This document shows, in pieces, positions 8,022 through 15,996 of a stretch of DNA of 64,000 nucleotides (the stretch's first letter is position 1; every line of letters starts with the position of its first letter). Made by a program: the position numbers and the translations under genes. The notes beneath the pieces were generated by a model. That model ran no database searches. It saw only the letters and a program-made list of their open reading frames with translations, and was not told the DNA's origin. This DNA is from Anaerolineaceae bacterium. Its GTDB lineage: Bacteria; Chloroflexota; Anaerolineae; Aggregatilineales; Phototrophicaceae. The stretch is from assembly GCA_020634135.1 (NCBI GenBank), contig JACKCG010000003.1, forward strand, positions 372,001-436,000. Direction: 5' to 3'.

Positions 8022-9005
8022 ATGGAAAAGCGACTTTTAGGAAAATCCAATATCGCAGTCTCCCCGCTGGGGATGGGCTGCTGGGCGATAGGCGGGCTGT
8101 GGCGGTTCCTCGATATCGAGGCCGGGTGGGGCGAGGTGGACGACGCCGAATCTACCCGCACCGTACACAGCGCGCTGGAAAACGGCATCACCTTCTTCGA
8201 TACCGCCGCCAACTACGGCGCCGGTCACAGCGAGACAATCCTCGGACAGGCATTGGCCGGGCGGCGCGACCAGGCCGTTATCGCCACCAAGTTTGGCTGG
8301 CATGTGGACGTAGCCGCTAAGCACATCACCCACCACGCCGAAGTGGGCAACATTATCAGGAACCTCCGCGCCGAGTGCGAGGACAGCCTGCGCCGGTTGA
8401 ACACCGATTACATTGACCTCTACCAGCTTCATGTGTGGGACTACCCGGTGGAACACGTCCCGGCGCTGCTCAAGGGACTCGAATCCCTGGTGAGCGAAGG
8501 GAAAATCCGCGCCTATGGCTGGAGCACCGATTCGGTGGAAGGCGCGCGGGCCTTCAGCGCCGGGGAACACTGCGTCGCCATCCAGCACGATCTGAACGTC
8601 GTCAAGGATGCGCCGGACATGCTGGCGCTGTGCGAAAGACTCAACCTCGCCAGTGTGAACCGCAGTCCGCTGGCGCGGGGCGCGCTCACCGGCAAATACA
8701 CCCAGACCACGACGTTTGCCCAGAACGATGTCCGCTCGGATCAATGGTCGTGGGATACGTTCTTCGCCCCCACGCTTGACCGGCTCGACGCCTTGCGCGA
8801 TGTCCTCACCAGCGGCGGACGCTCGCTGACTCAGGGTGCGCTGGCGTGGATCTGGGCGCGGAGCGAGATGACCGTGCCGATTCCCGGTATCCGCACCGAA
8901 GCGCAGGCGGTGGAAAATGCCGGGGCGATGCAGTTCGGCCCGCTGACCGCTGACCAGATGCGCCAGATTGACGACATCCTGGAGCGTGCCGTCACCTCTG
9001 CTTGA
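8022..9005 (+). CDS. Aldo/keto reductase
   Basis: 327-residue NADPH-dependent aldo/keto reductase with a TIM-barrel fold, reducing aldehydes or ketones to alcohols. The catalytic tetrad is visible: D60 in TFFDTAANYG, Y65, K90 in VIATKFGW and H137 in DLYQLHVWD. The C-terminal VPIPGIRTEAQAVENAGA is the usual cofactor-binding segment. The start at 8022 has AGGAG 9 bases upstream; the upstream extension lies inside the promoter. A MerR-type promoter and the following MerR gene suggest induction by a reactive or toxic small molecule, perhaps an aldehyde. Confidence 0.9.
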   Translation: MEKRLLGKSNIAVSPLGMGCWAIGGLWRFLDIEAGWGEVDDAESTRTVHSALENGITFFDTAANYGAGHSETILGQALAGRRDQAVIATKFGWHVDVAAKHITHHAEVGNIIRNLRAECEDSLRRLNTDYIDLYQLHVWDYPVEHVPALLKGLESLVSEGKIRAYGWSTDSVEGARAFSAGEHCVAIQHDLNVVKDAPDMLALCERLNLASVNRSPLARGALTGKYTQTTTFAQNDVRSDQWSWDTFFAPTLDRLDALRDVLTSGGRSLTQGALAWIWARSEMTVPIPGIRTEAQAVENAGAMQFGPLTADQMRQIDDILERAVTSA

Positions 9006-9068
9006 GAGCGCGGGCAAAATACGGTAAGCTGGGGGTATCCGTATCCCCAGCTTTGAGCCTCAGGTGAT

Positions 9069-9479
9069 ATGATGAACACAGAAAACGAGGGGCAGTTAAC
9101 CATCCAACAGGCCGCCGAGATAACCGGCCTCAGTGTCCACACCCTGCGTTACTACGAACGTATCGGCCTGATCCATTCGATCAACCGGGCGCAGAATACC
9201 CACCGCCGCTATACAACCGATGACCTGGGCTGGATTGAGTTCCTCAATAAGCTGCGGGCCACCGGTATGTCCATCCAACAGATGAAGCGCTACGCCGAAC
9301 TCCAGCGGGCTGGCGACACAACCCTGCCGGAGCGCGTCGAGATGCTGCGGGCACTAAAGGCGGAAGCCGAAGCCCACATCCACGACCTGGAAGAAAACCT
9401 CAAACTCATCCGCTACAAAATCGGCCTCTACCAGGCCATCGTGGACGAACAGACGCTGGAAGCTATCCCGCAGCCGTGA
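9069..9479 (+). CDS. MerR family transcriptional regulator
   Basis: 136-residue MerR regulator. The winged-helix N-terminus contains LTIQQAAEITGLSVHTLRYY and ERIGLI, followed by RRYTTDDLGWIEFL. A coiled-coil dimerisation helix covers about residues 82-125. The protein contains no cysteine, so activation by metal-thiolate or thiol oxidation, as in CueR or NmlR types, is unlikely; an organic ligand is more plausible. Its likely target is the 19-bp-spacer promoter at 7957-7987 upstream of the co-oriented reductase. ATG codons at 9069 and 9072 are both possible. Confidence 0.88.
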   Translation: MMNTENEGQLTIQQAAEITGLSVHTLRYYERIGLIHSINRAQNTHRRYTTDDLGWIEFLNKLRATGMSIQQMKRYAELQRAGDTTLPERVEMLRALKAEAEAHIHDLEENLKLIRYKIGLYQAIVDEQTLEAIPQP

Positions 9480-9551
9480 TGTGGGCGCAACCCTCGTACT
9501 GTCTTTAACGTATTCTCACTCGTCTATCAAGATAAATGCGAGGGGAATACG

Positions 9552-10535
9552 ATGAAAGCAGTGGTCTATACCCGGTACGGTACACCGGATGTGTTGCGAA
9601 TTGAAGAAGTCACCAAGCCAACCCCAGTGGATAATGAGGTACTCATCAAAGTTCACGCGGCGTCCATCAATGCGGCTGACTGGCACATCATGACCGCCGA
9701 CATCTTCCTGGCACGGCTGGCGATGGGGTTGCTGAAGCCCAAGAATCCTCTCCTGGGTGGGGATGTCGCCGGGGTGGTTGAAGCGGTTGGCAAAGATGTG
9801 ACGCAGTTCCGCCCTGGTGACGCCGTCTATGGGGATGTCCTTGGCGCCCGGCATGGCAGTTTTGCTGAGTACGTCTGTGCGCCGGAGAACATACTGGTCA
9901 GGAAACCGGCTCAATTATCGTTCGAGGAAGCGGCGGCTGTCCCCCTGGCGGGGATAACCGCACTGCAAGGGCTTCGGGATAAAGGCGGGATTCAGCCTGG
10001 ACATAAGGTGTTAATCCAGGGGGCATCGGGCGGCGTGGGCACGTATGCCGTCCAGCTTGCCCGGCATTTTGGGGCAGAAGTGACCGCCGTATGCAGTACG
10101 AAAAATCTGGATATGGTGCGCTCGCTGGGGGCTGACCATGTGGTGGATTACACCCGCGAAGATGTGACCCGGAGCGGCCAGCACTTTGACCTGATTCTGG
10201 GCATCAACGGGTATCACCATATCCTGGATTACCGGCGCATCTTAAATCCCAACGGAAAGTATGTGATGGTGGGGGGGACGGCGGCGCAATTCTTCCAGGC
10301 GCTGCTGCTGGGCCCCTGGGTGTCTAAGCTGGGAAGCCGGAAAATGGTTGTCCTGTCGGCAAAATCCAACCAACAAGACCTGGCGTTTTTGACTGAGCTT
10401 CTCGAAGCGGGCCAGATTGCACCGGTCATAGACACCTGTTACCCCCTGAGTGAGGTGGTAGCGGCGTTTCGTTACTTCGGGGATACTCATCCCAAGGGGA
10501 AAGTGGTCATTACGGTAGCGCCAGAACACGCTTGA
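9552..10535 (+). CDS. Zinc-free MDR NAD(P)-dependent oxidoreductase (paralog 2)
   Basis: 327-residue paralog of the protein at 291. It has the same MKAVVYTRYGTPD start, GGDVAGVVEAVGKDV in the GroES-like domain, the Rossmann motif QGASGGVGT near residue 155, VDYTREDVT, and a C-terminal GKVVITVAPEHA. No zinc-binding cysteine cluster is present. GAGGGG lies just before the ATG. It follows the MerR gene on the same strand by 72 bp and might be co-expressed with the reductase-merR pair, though no further MerR operator is seen in that gap. Confidence 0.85.
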   Translation: MKAVVYTRYGTPDVLRIEEVTKPTPVDNEVLIKVHAASINAADWHIMTADIFLARLAMGLLKPKNPLLGGDVAGVVEAVGKDVTQFRPGDAVYGDVLGARHGSFAEYVCAPENILVRKPAQLSFEEAAAVPLAGITALQGLRDKGGIQPGHKVLIQGASGGVGTYAVQLARHFGAEVTAVCSTKNLDMVRSLGADHVVDYTREDVTRSGQHFDLILGINGYHHILDYRRILNPNGKYVMVGGTAAQFFQALLLGPWVSKLGSRKMVVLSAKSNQQDLAFLTELLEAGQIAPVIDTCYPLSEVVAAFRYFGDTHPKGKVVITVAPEHA

Positions 10536-10729
10536 TAGTCCGACTTTGCCGGATTTCGCCACATTGAGGAGAAGCGGGTCACTGCTTCTCCTTGATGGGG
10601 GCATCTTAATAGGGTTTGCAGGGATAACCTCCGGGCCTCCGCCGGACAGGAAGCCCGCCTCAATGCACTTACTTCCGCAAAACATACCTACCCCAGGATT
10701 CTCCGCACCAGACTCAATAATCACAAATG

Positions 10730-10791
10730 ATGTAAAAAATACTTGACATGGAGTATGAAATACGCTACTCTGTGTATAGTATTTTTTACAT
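10730..10791 (+). promoter_or_regulatory. Promoter flanked by a 14-bp inverted repeat (XRE operator candidate)
   Basis: A strong promoter, TTGACA (10743-10748) with a 17-bp spacer and TACTCT (10766-10771), is enclosed by two perfect inverted 14-mers: ATGTAAAAAATACT (10730-10743) and AGTATTTTTTACAT (10778-10791). A smaller GTATgaaATAC palindrome lies in the spacer. The repeat overlaps the -35 and the expected transcription start. The downstream operon ends with an XRE repressor, so autoregulation is the natural inference. Confidence 0.75.
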
Positions 10792-10824
10792 TTAGTAAAA
10801 ATTACCTGACAAGACGAGGGAAAT

Positions 10825-11271
10825 ATGACCTATCAGGAAAAAACCACGACGGTCTCATTGATGAGTACCCTCCTAATTTTTGGCTTCTATCTGGTCAATG
10901 CGCTGCCGCTGATGCAGTCGGAGCCTATGAATTCGACGGCGATTTTCAGTCTCTGGGCAACAATTATCGTCCTCTCCATCATCGTGAATATTGTTTCCAG
11001 TATCCTCGCGCTAATCGTATTCAACGTCATTCAGATGATTAGAACCCATGAAGAGGAATCGGACATTATGGACGAGCGCGATAAGCTCATCGGCCTGAAA
11101 GGCACGCGGAACTCGTATGTGACGTTCTCGCTTGGCGTGCTGGTTTCCATGGTGACGCTGGTCATGAATATGCCAGCAGTGGTGATGTTCAACCTGCTGG
11201 TTATCTCCGGGCTGGCCGCCCAGGTCGTGGGCGATGTTTCCCGACTCTATCTGTACCGGAGGGGAGTCTAA
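10825..11271 (+). CDS. Four-helix membrane protein paired with XRE regulator
   Basis: 148-residue integral membrane protein with hydrophobic segments at about residues 13-30, 42-73, 99-117 and 120-138. Between them is a cytoplasmic acidic stretch, HEEESDIMDERDKLIGLKG; the DER..I..K signature recalls DUF2178-type proteins, which are often encoded next to a small XRE regulator. It is transcribed from the promoter at 10743-10771 and its stop lies one base before the regulator's start. Function unknown. Confidence 0.7.
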   Translation: MTYQEKTTTVSLMSTLLIFGFYLVNALPLMQSEPMNSTAIFSLWATIIVLSIIVNIVSSILALIVFNVIQMIRTHEEESDIMDERDKLIGLKGTRNSYVTFSLGVLVSMVTLVMNMPAVVMFNLLVISGLAAQVVGDVSRLYLYRRGV

Positions 11272-11272
11272 G

Positions 11273-11518
11273 ATGGATAAATCGCTGATTCAAAACAATA
11301 TTCGGAAACTGCGTTTTGAACAGGATGAGATGACTCAAAAAGACCTGGCGGACAAGGTGGGGGTCACCCGTCAAACCATCGTCGCCATCGAAAATGCGAA
11401 ATACTCCCCTTCTCTGGAACTGGCCTTTCGCATCGCGCAGGTCTTTAATGTCCCGCTGGAAGAGGTCTTCTCTTACCATCCCGAAGCAGATAAGAAGCGG
11501 TCAAAGAAAATAGTGTAA
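11273..11518 (+). CDS. Small XRE-type helix-turn-helix regulator
   Basis: 81-residue Cro/CI-like regulator that is almost entirely HTH domain: NIRKLRFEQDEMTQKDLADK, VGVTRQTIVAIENAKYSPSL and AFRIAQVFNVPLEEVF, with a short basic tail KKRSKKIV. GGAGGGGAGTC precedes the ATG at 11273. It is the second gene of a two-gene operon with the membrane protein. The mirrored 14-bp repeat around the operon promoter is its probable binding site. Confidence 0.88.
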   Translation: MDKSLIQNNIRKLRFEQDEMTQKDLADKVGVTRQTIVAIENAKYSPSLELAFRIAQVFNVPLEEVFSYHPEADKKRSKKIV

Positions 11519-11519
11519 A

Positions 11520-11550
11520 CAGTTCATTTGTTTCGACGACGAATGAACTG
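11520..11550 (+). repeat. Inverted repeat between XRE gene and MDR paralog 3
   Basis: CAGTTCATTTG and CGAATGAACTG form an 11-bp stem (one G-T pair) with a nine-base loop, two bases after the XRE stop. No T-run follows. It could be a weak terminator or an operator for the MDR pair that starts at 11576. Confidence 0.45.
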
Positions 11551-11575
11551 ACCTAACTCAACTTGGAGGAGTTTT

Positions 11576-12577
11576 ATGAAAGCAGTTGTCTACACCGAAT
11601 ACGGATCACCTGACGTGTTGCACGTCACAGAAATTGAAAAACCAACCCCAAAAGATAACGAAGTCCTGATAAAAATCCATGCCGTCCCCGTCAATTTCGG
11701 GGACATGATGGCGCGAGACTTCAAAGCTGTCTCACTGCGTGAATTCAATATGCCTTCGTTCCTCTGGCTCATCGCGCGCGCCTCGATGGGCTTCAATAAA
11801 CCCAAGAACCCGATCCTGGGAAGTGAATTTGCCGGGGAGATTGAGGCTGTCGGCCAGAATGTCACCCGATTCAAAGTTGGTGATCCGGTTTTTGGGTATC
11901 GCGGTCAGAGCATGGGCTGTTATACGGAATATCTGTGTATGCCAGCCGAGGGTCTGCTGGAAATGAGGCCCGCCAATATGACCGCTGAGGAGGCGGCCAC
12001 CATCCCGTATGGGGCGCTGACCGCGTTGAACCTGCTGAAAAAGGTCAACATTCAGCCCGGGCAAAAAGTCCTTATCAATGGCGCTTCCGGGGGGATCGGT
12101 TCGGCGGCGTTACAGCTTGCCCGGCACTATGGTGCGGAAGTCACCGGGGTGTGCAGTACCGCACGGGTCGAATTTGTGAAGACTCTGGGTGCCGACCATG
12201 TGATTGACTACACCCAGGAAGATTTCACCCAGAACGGCCAGACCTATGACCTGATCTTTGACATCCTGGGCAGATGTTCGTTCTCGAAATGCAAAAAGTC
12301 CCTTAAATCAGGCGGACGCCTGCTGTACGCCAGCTTCAAGATGAAGCAGCTTTTTCAAATGCTGTGGACTTCGCGGTTAGGCGATAAGAAGGTCATCTGT
12401 GCGCTGTCTATGGAAAAACCAGAGGACTTAACGGTCATCAAAGGGCTGGTTGAAGAGGGCGCAATAAAGACGGCCATTGATACACACTATCCATTAGAAC
12501 AGGCCGCCGAAGCGCACCGGTATTACGCCAACAGCAAAAAGGGCCATGTCGTCATAACAGTAGCGCACAGCGCATAA
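11576..12577 (+). CDS. Zinc-free MDR NAD(P)-dependent oxidoreductase (paralog 3)
   Basis: 333-residue MDR oxidoreductase, paralogous to those at 291, 9552 and 12589. Visible landmarks are MKAVVYTEYGSPDVL, GSEFAGEIEAVGQNV, the nucleotide-binding NGASGGIGS near residue 165, VIDYTQEDFT and GHVVITVA. TTGGAGGAG precedes the ATG. Paralog 4 starts 11 bp after its stop, so the two probably form one operon. Relative to paralog 4 it retains the segment FKMKQLFQMLWTSRLGDKK before the final helix. Confidence 0.85.
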   Translation: MKAVVYTEYGSPDVLHVTEIEKPTPKDNEVLIKIHAVPVNFGDMMARDFKAVSLREFNMPSFLWLIARASMGFNKPKNPILGSEFAGEIEAVGQNVTRFKVGDPVFGYRGQSMGCYTEYLCMPAEGLLEMRPANMTAEEAATIPYGALTALNLLKKVNIQPGQKVLINGASGGIGSAALQLARHYGAEVTGVCSTARVEFVKTLGADHVIDYTQEDFTQNGQTYDLIFDILGRCSFSKCKKSLKSGGRLLYASFKMKQLFQMLWTSRLGDKKVICALSMEKPEDLTVIKGLVEEGAIKTAIDTHYPLEQAAEAHRYYANSKKGHVVITVAHSA

Positions 12578-12588
12578 AAGGGGTATTC

Positions 12589-13509
12589 ATGAAAGCAGTC
12601 ATATGTGAACGATACGGGCCGCCGGAGGTGCTGCGTCTCACCGAGATCGCCAAACCGGCACCAAAAGATCATGAAGTTCTGGTCAAAGTCCGGGCGACAA
12701 CGGTTACAGTGGGAGACAGCCGGATGCGCAGTTTTACTGTCCCGCGTGCGCAGTGGCTCTTTGCCCGTCTCTATCTGGGGATACGGAAACCCCGGCGGGC
12801 AATCCTGGGTATGGAAATTGCCGGGGATATCGAAGCCGTCGGCCAGTCGGTCACACGGTTTAAGCCCGGTGATCCGGTGTTTGCTTCAACTTTTGGCGTG
12901 AATTTCGGCGGGTACACCGAATACAAGTGTCTGCCTGAAAATGGGATGCTGGCGCTCAAACCGGCCAGCCTCACTTACGAAGAGGCCGCCGCCGTGGTGG
13001 GGGGCGGGATGACGGCGCTGCGCTGTTTGAAAAATGCCAACATCAAGCCGGGACAGAAGGTATTGATATATGGCGCGTCCGGCGCAGTCGGCACGAACGC
13101 TGTGCAGATCGCCAAGCACCACTACGGCGCTGTCGTGACGGGGGTATGCAGTACCACCAACCTGGAACTGGTGAAGACACTGGGCGCGGAAACCGTCATA
13201 GACTACACACGGGAGGATTTTACCCGGCGCGGCGAAACCTACGATGTCGTTTTTGATGCCGTCGCCAAATTTCCGCCCGCGCAGGCGAAAAAGGCAGTCA
13301 AACCAGGGGGAGTCTATCTGAATGTGCATGTAGATTCCGGAAGCGGGGAGAACGTGCAGGAACTGCTCGTATTAAAAGACCTGCTTGAAGCCGGGAAGCT
13401 GAAGCCAGTTATTGACCGCTGTTACCCGCTGGAACAAATCACCGAGGCGCATCGCTACGTTGACCAGGGACACAAAAAGGGGAACGTTGCCATTACGTTG
13501 ACTCAATAG
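12589..13509 (+). CDS. Zinc-free MDR NAD(P)-dependent oxidoreductase (paralog 4)
   Basis: 306-residue MDR oxidoreductase, the shortest of the four. It has MKAVICERYGPPEVL, GMEIAGDIEAVGQSV, the nucleotide-binding YGASGAVGT near residue 163, VIDYTREDFT and GNVAITLTQ. About 20 residues present before the C-terminal region in the other paralogs are missing, replaced by a short VDSGSGENVQ segment. AAGGGG precedes the ATG. It is the second gene of a pair with paralog 3. No zinc ligands; substrate unknown. Confidence 0.85.
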   Translation: MKAVICERYGPPEVLRLTEIAKPAPKDHEVLVKVRATTVTVGDSRMRSFTVPRAQWLFARLYLGIRKPRRAILGMEIAGDIEAVGQSVTRFKPGDPVFASTFGVNFGGYTEYKCLPENGMLALKPASLTYEEAAAVVGGGMTALRCLKNANIKPGQKVLIYGASGAVGTNAVQIAKHHYGAVVTGVCSTTNLELVKTLGAETVIDYTREDFTRRGETYDVVFDAVAKFPPAQAKKAVKPGGVYLNVHVDSGSGENVQELLVLKDLLEAGKLKPVIDRCYPLEQITEAHRYVDQGHKKGNVAITLTQ

Positions 13510-13536
13510 CGTCCCTTTAAATAGCAGGGTTACCGG

Positions 13537-14670
13537 TCACTTGACGCGCAGATCATTGTAGCAGGGGGCGTTGAGTGTGATGGCAATATACAGCGCCGCC
13601 GCCTGTAAGAGTGTGTGTACGTCGGCCTGGGTCAGTGGGGTGACGCCCTCTTCCGGCTCACCATCCAGCGGCAGGGGATTCTCATAGCCTGGCTGTGGCT
13701 GTTCCAGCAGGCGGCGAAATGTGCCGTCGTGCAGGAGCAGGTTGATTTCACCATGCCGCACGGTGATTTTGCGTCCCCGCCGGTTTACAACCTGGCTGAT
13801 ATACACAGCCTGAATCGAATCACGGTTGAGCCGCCAGCGTTCGCGTCTGCCACGCCGCAGCGCGACCCCCGGCTCATCCGCGTCAATCAACAGGTTATTG
13901 GCAGTGAGCAGCACCTGAGCAACCTGGTATAGCGCAAACAGAATAAACAGGACGCCCGCCCCCAGGCCGATATATGGCAAGAAGTCCGGCGTAGGCAGCG
14001 CCAGCGTGCCTTGCAGTGACAGCACCGACAGACCCAGATAGGCAGCGGCCAGCAACCCGTACCAGACAGCTCGGACGAGTTTTGTGCGCACCCAGCTTCC
14101 ACTACGGTGAAGCCGCAATGTAGGCGGCATGGCTTTGGCACGCCCCAGTTCAGCCGCAAGGCGCTTTTTACGGGCGGCTTCATCGTCTACCTGGTCGAGT
14201 TTCCATTGGTCCAGTTTGAGGGGCAGGGTGGGGAGTGGCTGCGACGGCGCGGCCTTTGGCTTGATCTCCGGTTGGAGCAGGTTAAACGGGCGTGACAGAG
14301 CCAGGGCGAGATTGCGCCCGGCCTGGTTCGCCAGGGTATAAAACACCGTTGTGTCCGGGTCCGGCCAGCGGGCGAGTTCACACCACCGGCTGCCACGCAT
14401 CCGCGAAAGTTCCGGGTCAAAGACCAACCCCAGATGCCAGGCTTCGTCATCGTTCGACCAGCCCAACACAACCTGTTGGATGAACTGTGTAGGGAGTTTG
14501 CCATCTTCCGGCAAGCGGCGTTTGTTAGCGAAAAGCTCCGTAAAGACTAACGGCTGACCGGCAACCGCCTCGACAATCGTATGGCTTTGTTCGCCATTAT
14601 CCGTCAGCAGCCGCCACAGTCCTGGCAGCATTTCAATCGTTAAATTGCCCGCAGCCGAAATTCGCTCCAT
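13537..14670 (-). CDS. Membrane protein of unknown function
   Basis: 377-residue protein of three parts. The N-terminal soluble region (about 1-150) contains GLWRLLTDNGEQSHTIVEA. A Pro/Lys-rich linker follows, then two adjacent hydrophobic helices (about 205-225 and 230-255). The C-terminal region is basic (RRGRRERWRLNRDSIQAVYI) and resembles a PH-like domain after a membrane hairpin, as in other YdbT-like proteins, but this is an impression only. The ATG at 14670 is used; a TTG at 14706 would add 12 residues and neither has a good ribosome site. It converges on the MDR gene pair and is divergent from the phosphatase at 14844. Confidence 0.65.
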   Translation of the reverse strand: MERISAAGNLTIEMLPGLWRLLTDNGEQSHTIVEAVAGQPLVFTELFANKRRLPEDGKLPTQFIQQVVLGWSNDDEAWHLGLVFDPELSRMRGSRWCELARWPDPDTTVFYTLANQAGRNLALALSRPFNLLQPEIKPKAAPSQPLPTLPLKLDQWKLDQVDDEAARKKRLAAELGRAKAMPPTLRLHRSGSWVRTKLVRAVWYGLLAAAYLGLSVLSLQGTLALPTPDFLPYIGLGAGVLFILFALYQVAQVLLTANNLLIDADEPGVALRRGRRERWRLNRDSIQAVYISQVVNRRGRKITVRHGEINLLLHDGTFRRLLEQPQPGYENPLPLDGEPEEGVTPLTQADVHTLLQAAALYIAITLNAPCYNDLRVK

Positions 14671-14843
14671 TACCGCCACATCCCACTTATTGCTGATTTG
14701 CTTCAACTCAGTACCCGGTAGTCTACCGCGTTGCGCCCCAACTGACCAGACTCAGGTTTGTAAGGCCTGTATCGCCCATCTTTGCGAACCCACAAGAAAT
14801 ATTGTAATCTAACAGCAGAAAAAAGCTGCCGGGGTAGAAGAAC

Positions 14844-15302
14844 GTGATACAGATTCGTGACTGGTTGTATATCGGGAAGTACCGGGAAACACAAGATAAA
14901 GAACTGCTCGATTCCCGGAATATCACGGCGCTGCTGCACCTGGCCGCCCCGGTACAGCATCCAGGAATCGTCATGGTCTACCTGCCGGTGGATGATGGTA
15001 TTCCTGTTCAGCATAAGTATTTCCAGCAAGGGGTCGCATTTGTGCGCCAGCAAAAGGCCTCCGGTAAAAACGTGATGATCGCCTGTGGCGCGGGCATCAG
15101 CCGTTCAACGGTATTTGCAATCGCCACACTCCATGAAGAGGAAGGCCTGAGTCTGCTGGATGCTTACCGGGATATTCTGACGCATCACCGTGACGCGATG
15201 CCCCACTACCAACTGTGGGACTCGCTGCGTGAATATTACGAGTCGCCCATCACTTACCTGGATATGTGGCGGCAGGTACACGGCCAGAACTGGCAGGAAT
15301 GA
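14844..15302 (+). CDS. Dual-specificity protein phosphatase-like protein
   Basis: 152-residue cysteine phosphatase. The P-loop CX5R motif is CGAGISRS with C81 and R87. The preceding LPVDDG (48-53) supplies a candidate general-acid aspartate, and QIRDWLYIGKYRE is a typical DSP N-terminus. It would dephosphorylate Tyr/Ser/Thr residues or another phosphoester in the cytoplasm. The start is GTG, with GGGGTAGAAG nearby. The following acetyltransferase begins two bases after its stop, so the two are translationally linked. Confidence 0.82.
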   Translation: MIQIRDWLYIGKYRETQDKELLDSRNITALLHLAAPVQHPGIVMVYLPVDDGIPVQHKYFQQGVAFVRQQKASGKNVMIACGAGISRSTVFAIATLHEEEGLSLLDAYRDILTHHRDAMPHYQLWDSLREYYESPITYLDMWRQVHGQNWQE

Positions 15303-15304
15303 GC

Positions 15305-15841
15305 ATGGCCGAACAACCCATCTTAACCACCGAACGCCTGCTGCTGCGGACTCCCGTGATGGGCGATGTGCCGGCCATTCAGACGCTGCTGCAAGAGCGT
15401 GATATTGCCGCGATGACGATGAATATCCCCCACCCGTACCCGGCGGGCATGGCGGCGGAATGGCTGACGCGCACCTATGAACGCATAGAAAACGGATCAA
15501 GCGCTGTTTTTGGCATTGTGCGTCAGGCGGATCTGACCTACCTGGGGACAGTTGGGCTGCACCTCGACACCGATCACCATGCCGCTGAAATAGGCTACTG
15601 GATCGGCAAGCCTTACTGGAATAACGGCTACACGAGCGAAGCCGTGCGGCGTATCATTCAATATGGTTTTGCGGAACTGGACTTGCGCCGCATCGCCGCC
15701 AGCTACTTCACCCACAACCCGGCTTCGGCGCGGGTGATGCAAAAAGCAAATATGCAGTTTGAAGGCATTCTGCGCCAGCACATCTACAAGTGGGGGCAGT
15801 TTTGCGACCTGGGCTACTACAGCATCCTGGCGACGGACTGA
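15305..15841 (+). CDS. GNAT-family N-acetyltransferase (RimJ/RimL type)
   Basis: 178-residue acetyltransferase. LTTERLLLRTP is the RimJ/RimL N-terminal strand. IGYWIGKPYWNNGYTSEAV is the acetyl-CoA pyrophosphate-binding region, and NPASARVMQKANMQFEGILR is the typical C-terminal motif. Members acetylate ribosomal protein N-termini, antibiotics or other amines; the substrate is not predictable. The ATG at 15305 is chosen because AGGA lies 6 bases before it, whereas the ATG at 15299 has no spacing. It is probably co-transcribed with the phosphatase gene. Confidence 0.88.
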   Translation: MAEQPILTTERLLLRTPVMGDVPAIQTLLQERDIAAMTMNIPHPYPAGMAAEWLTRTYERIENGSSAVFGIVRQADLTYLGTVGLHLDTDHHAAEIGYWIGKPYWNNGYTSEAVRRIIQYGFAELDLRRIAASYFTHNPASARVMQKANMQFEGILRQHIYKWGQFCDLGYYSILATD

Positions 15842-15945
15842 GCCATGCAGGCAAGGAACATCCTGTATTGGGCCACTCATTCATGTGATTTACTGGCACG
15901 GGTGGTATGATTTGAGACAGCATTTTTAAGAGTGTAAATCCTTTC

Positions 15946-15968
15946 GTTACGCGCGAAGCGTGCGTAAC
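15946..15968. repeat. Short inverted repeat before the SDR gene
   Basis: GTTACGC and GCGTAAC, separated by nine bases, lie 28 bases before the GTG start at 15997. It could be an operator or a leader hairpin; no partner site is seen elsewhere. Confidence 0.35.
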
Positions 15969-15996
15969 ATGAGATGGAAGATGAGGACAAACCGAC

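Noticed and set aside
8037..9017. 326-codon minus-strand open frame opposite the aldo/keto reductase
   Set aside because: Antisense to a gene with an intact catalytic tetrad; it has no ribosome site and an implausible protein composition.
10743..10748. Mobile-element end because of the 14-bp inverted repeats
   Set aside because: The repeats enclose a good promoter only 62 bp wide and no transposase; an operator explains them better.
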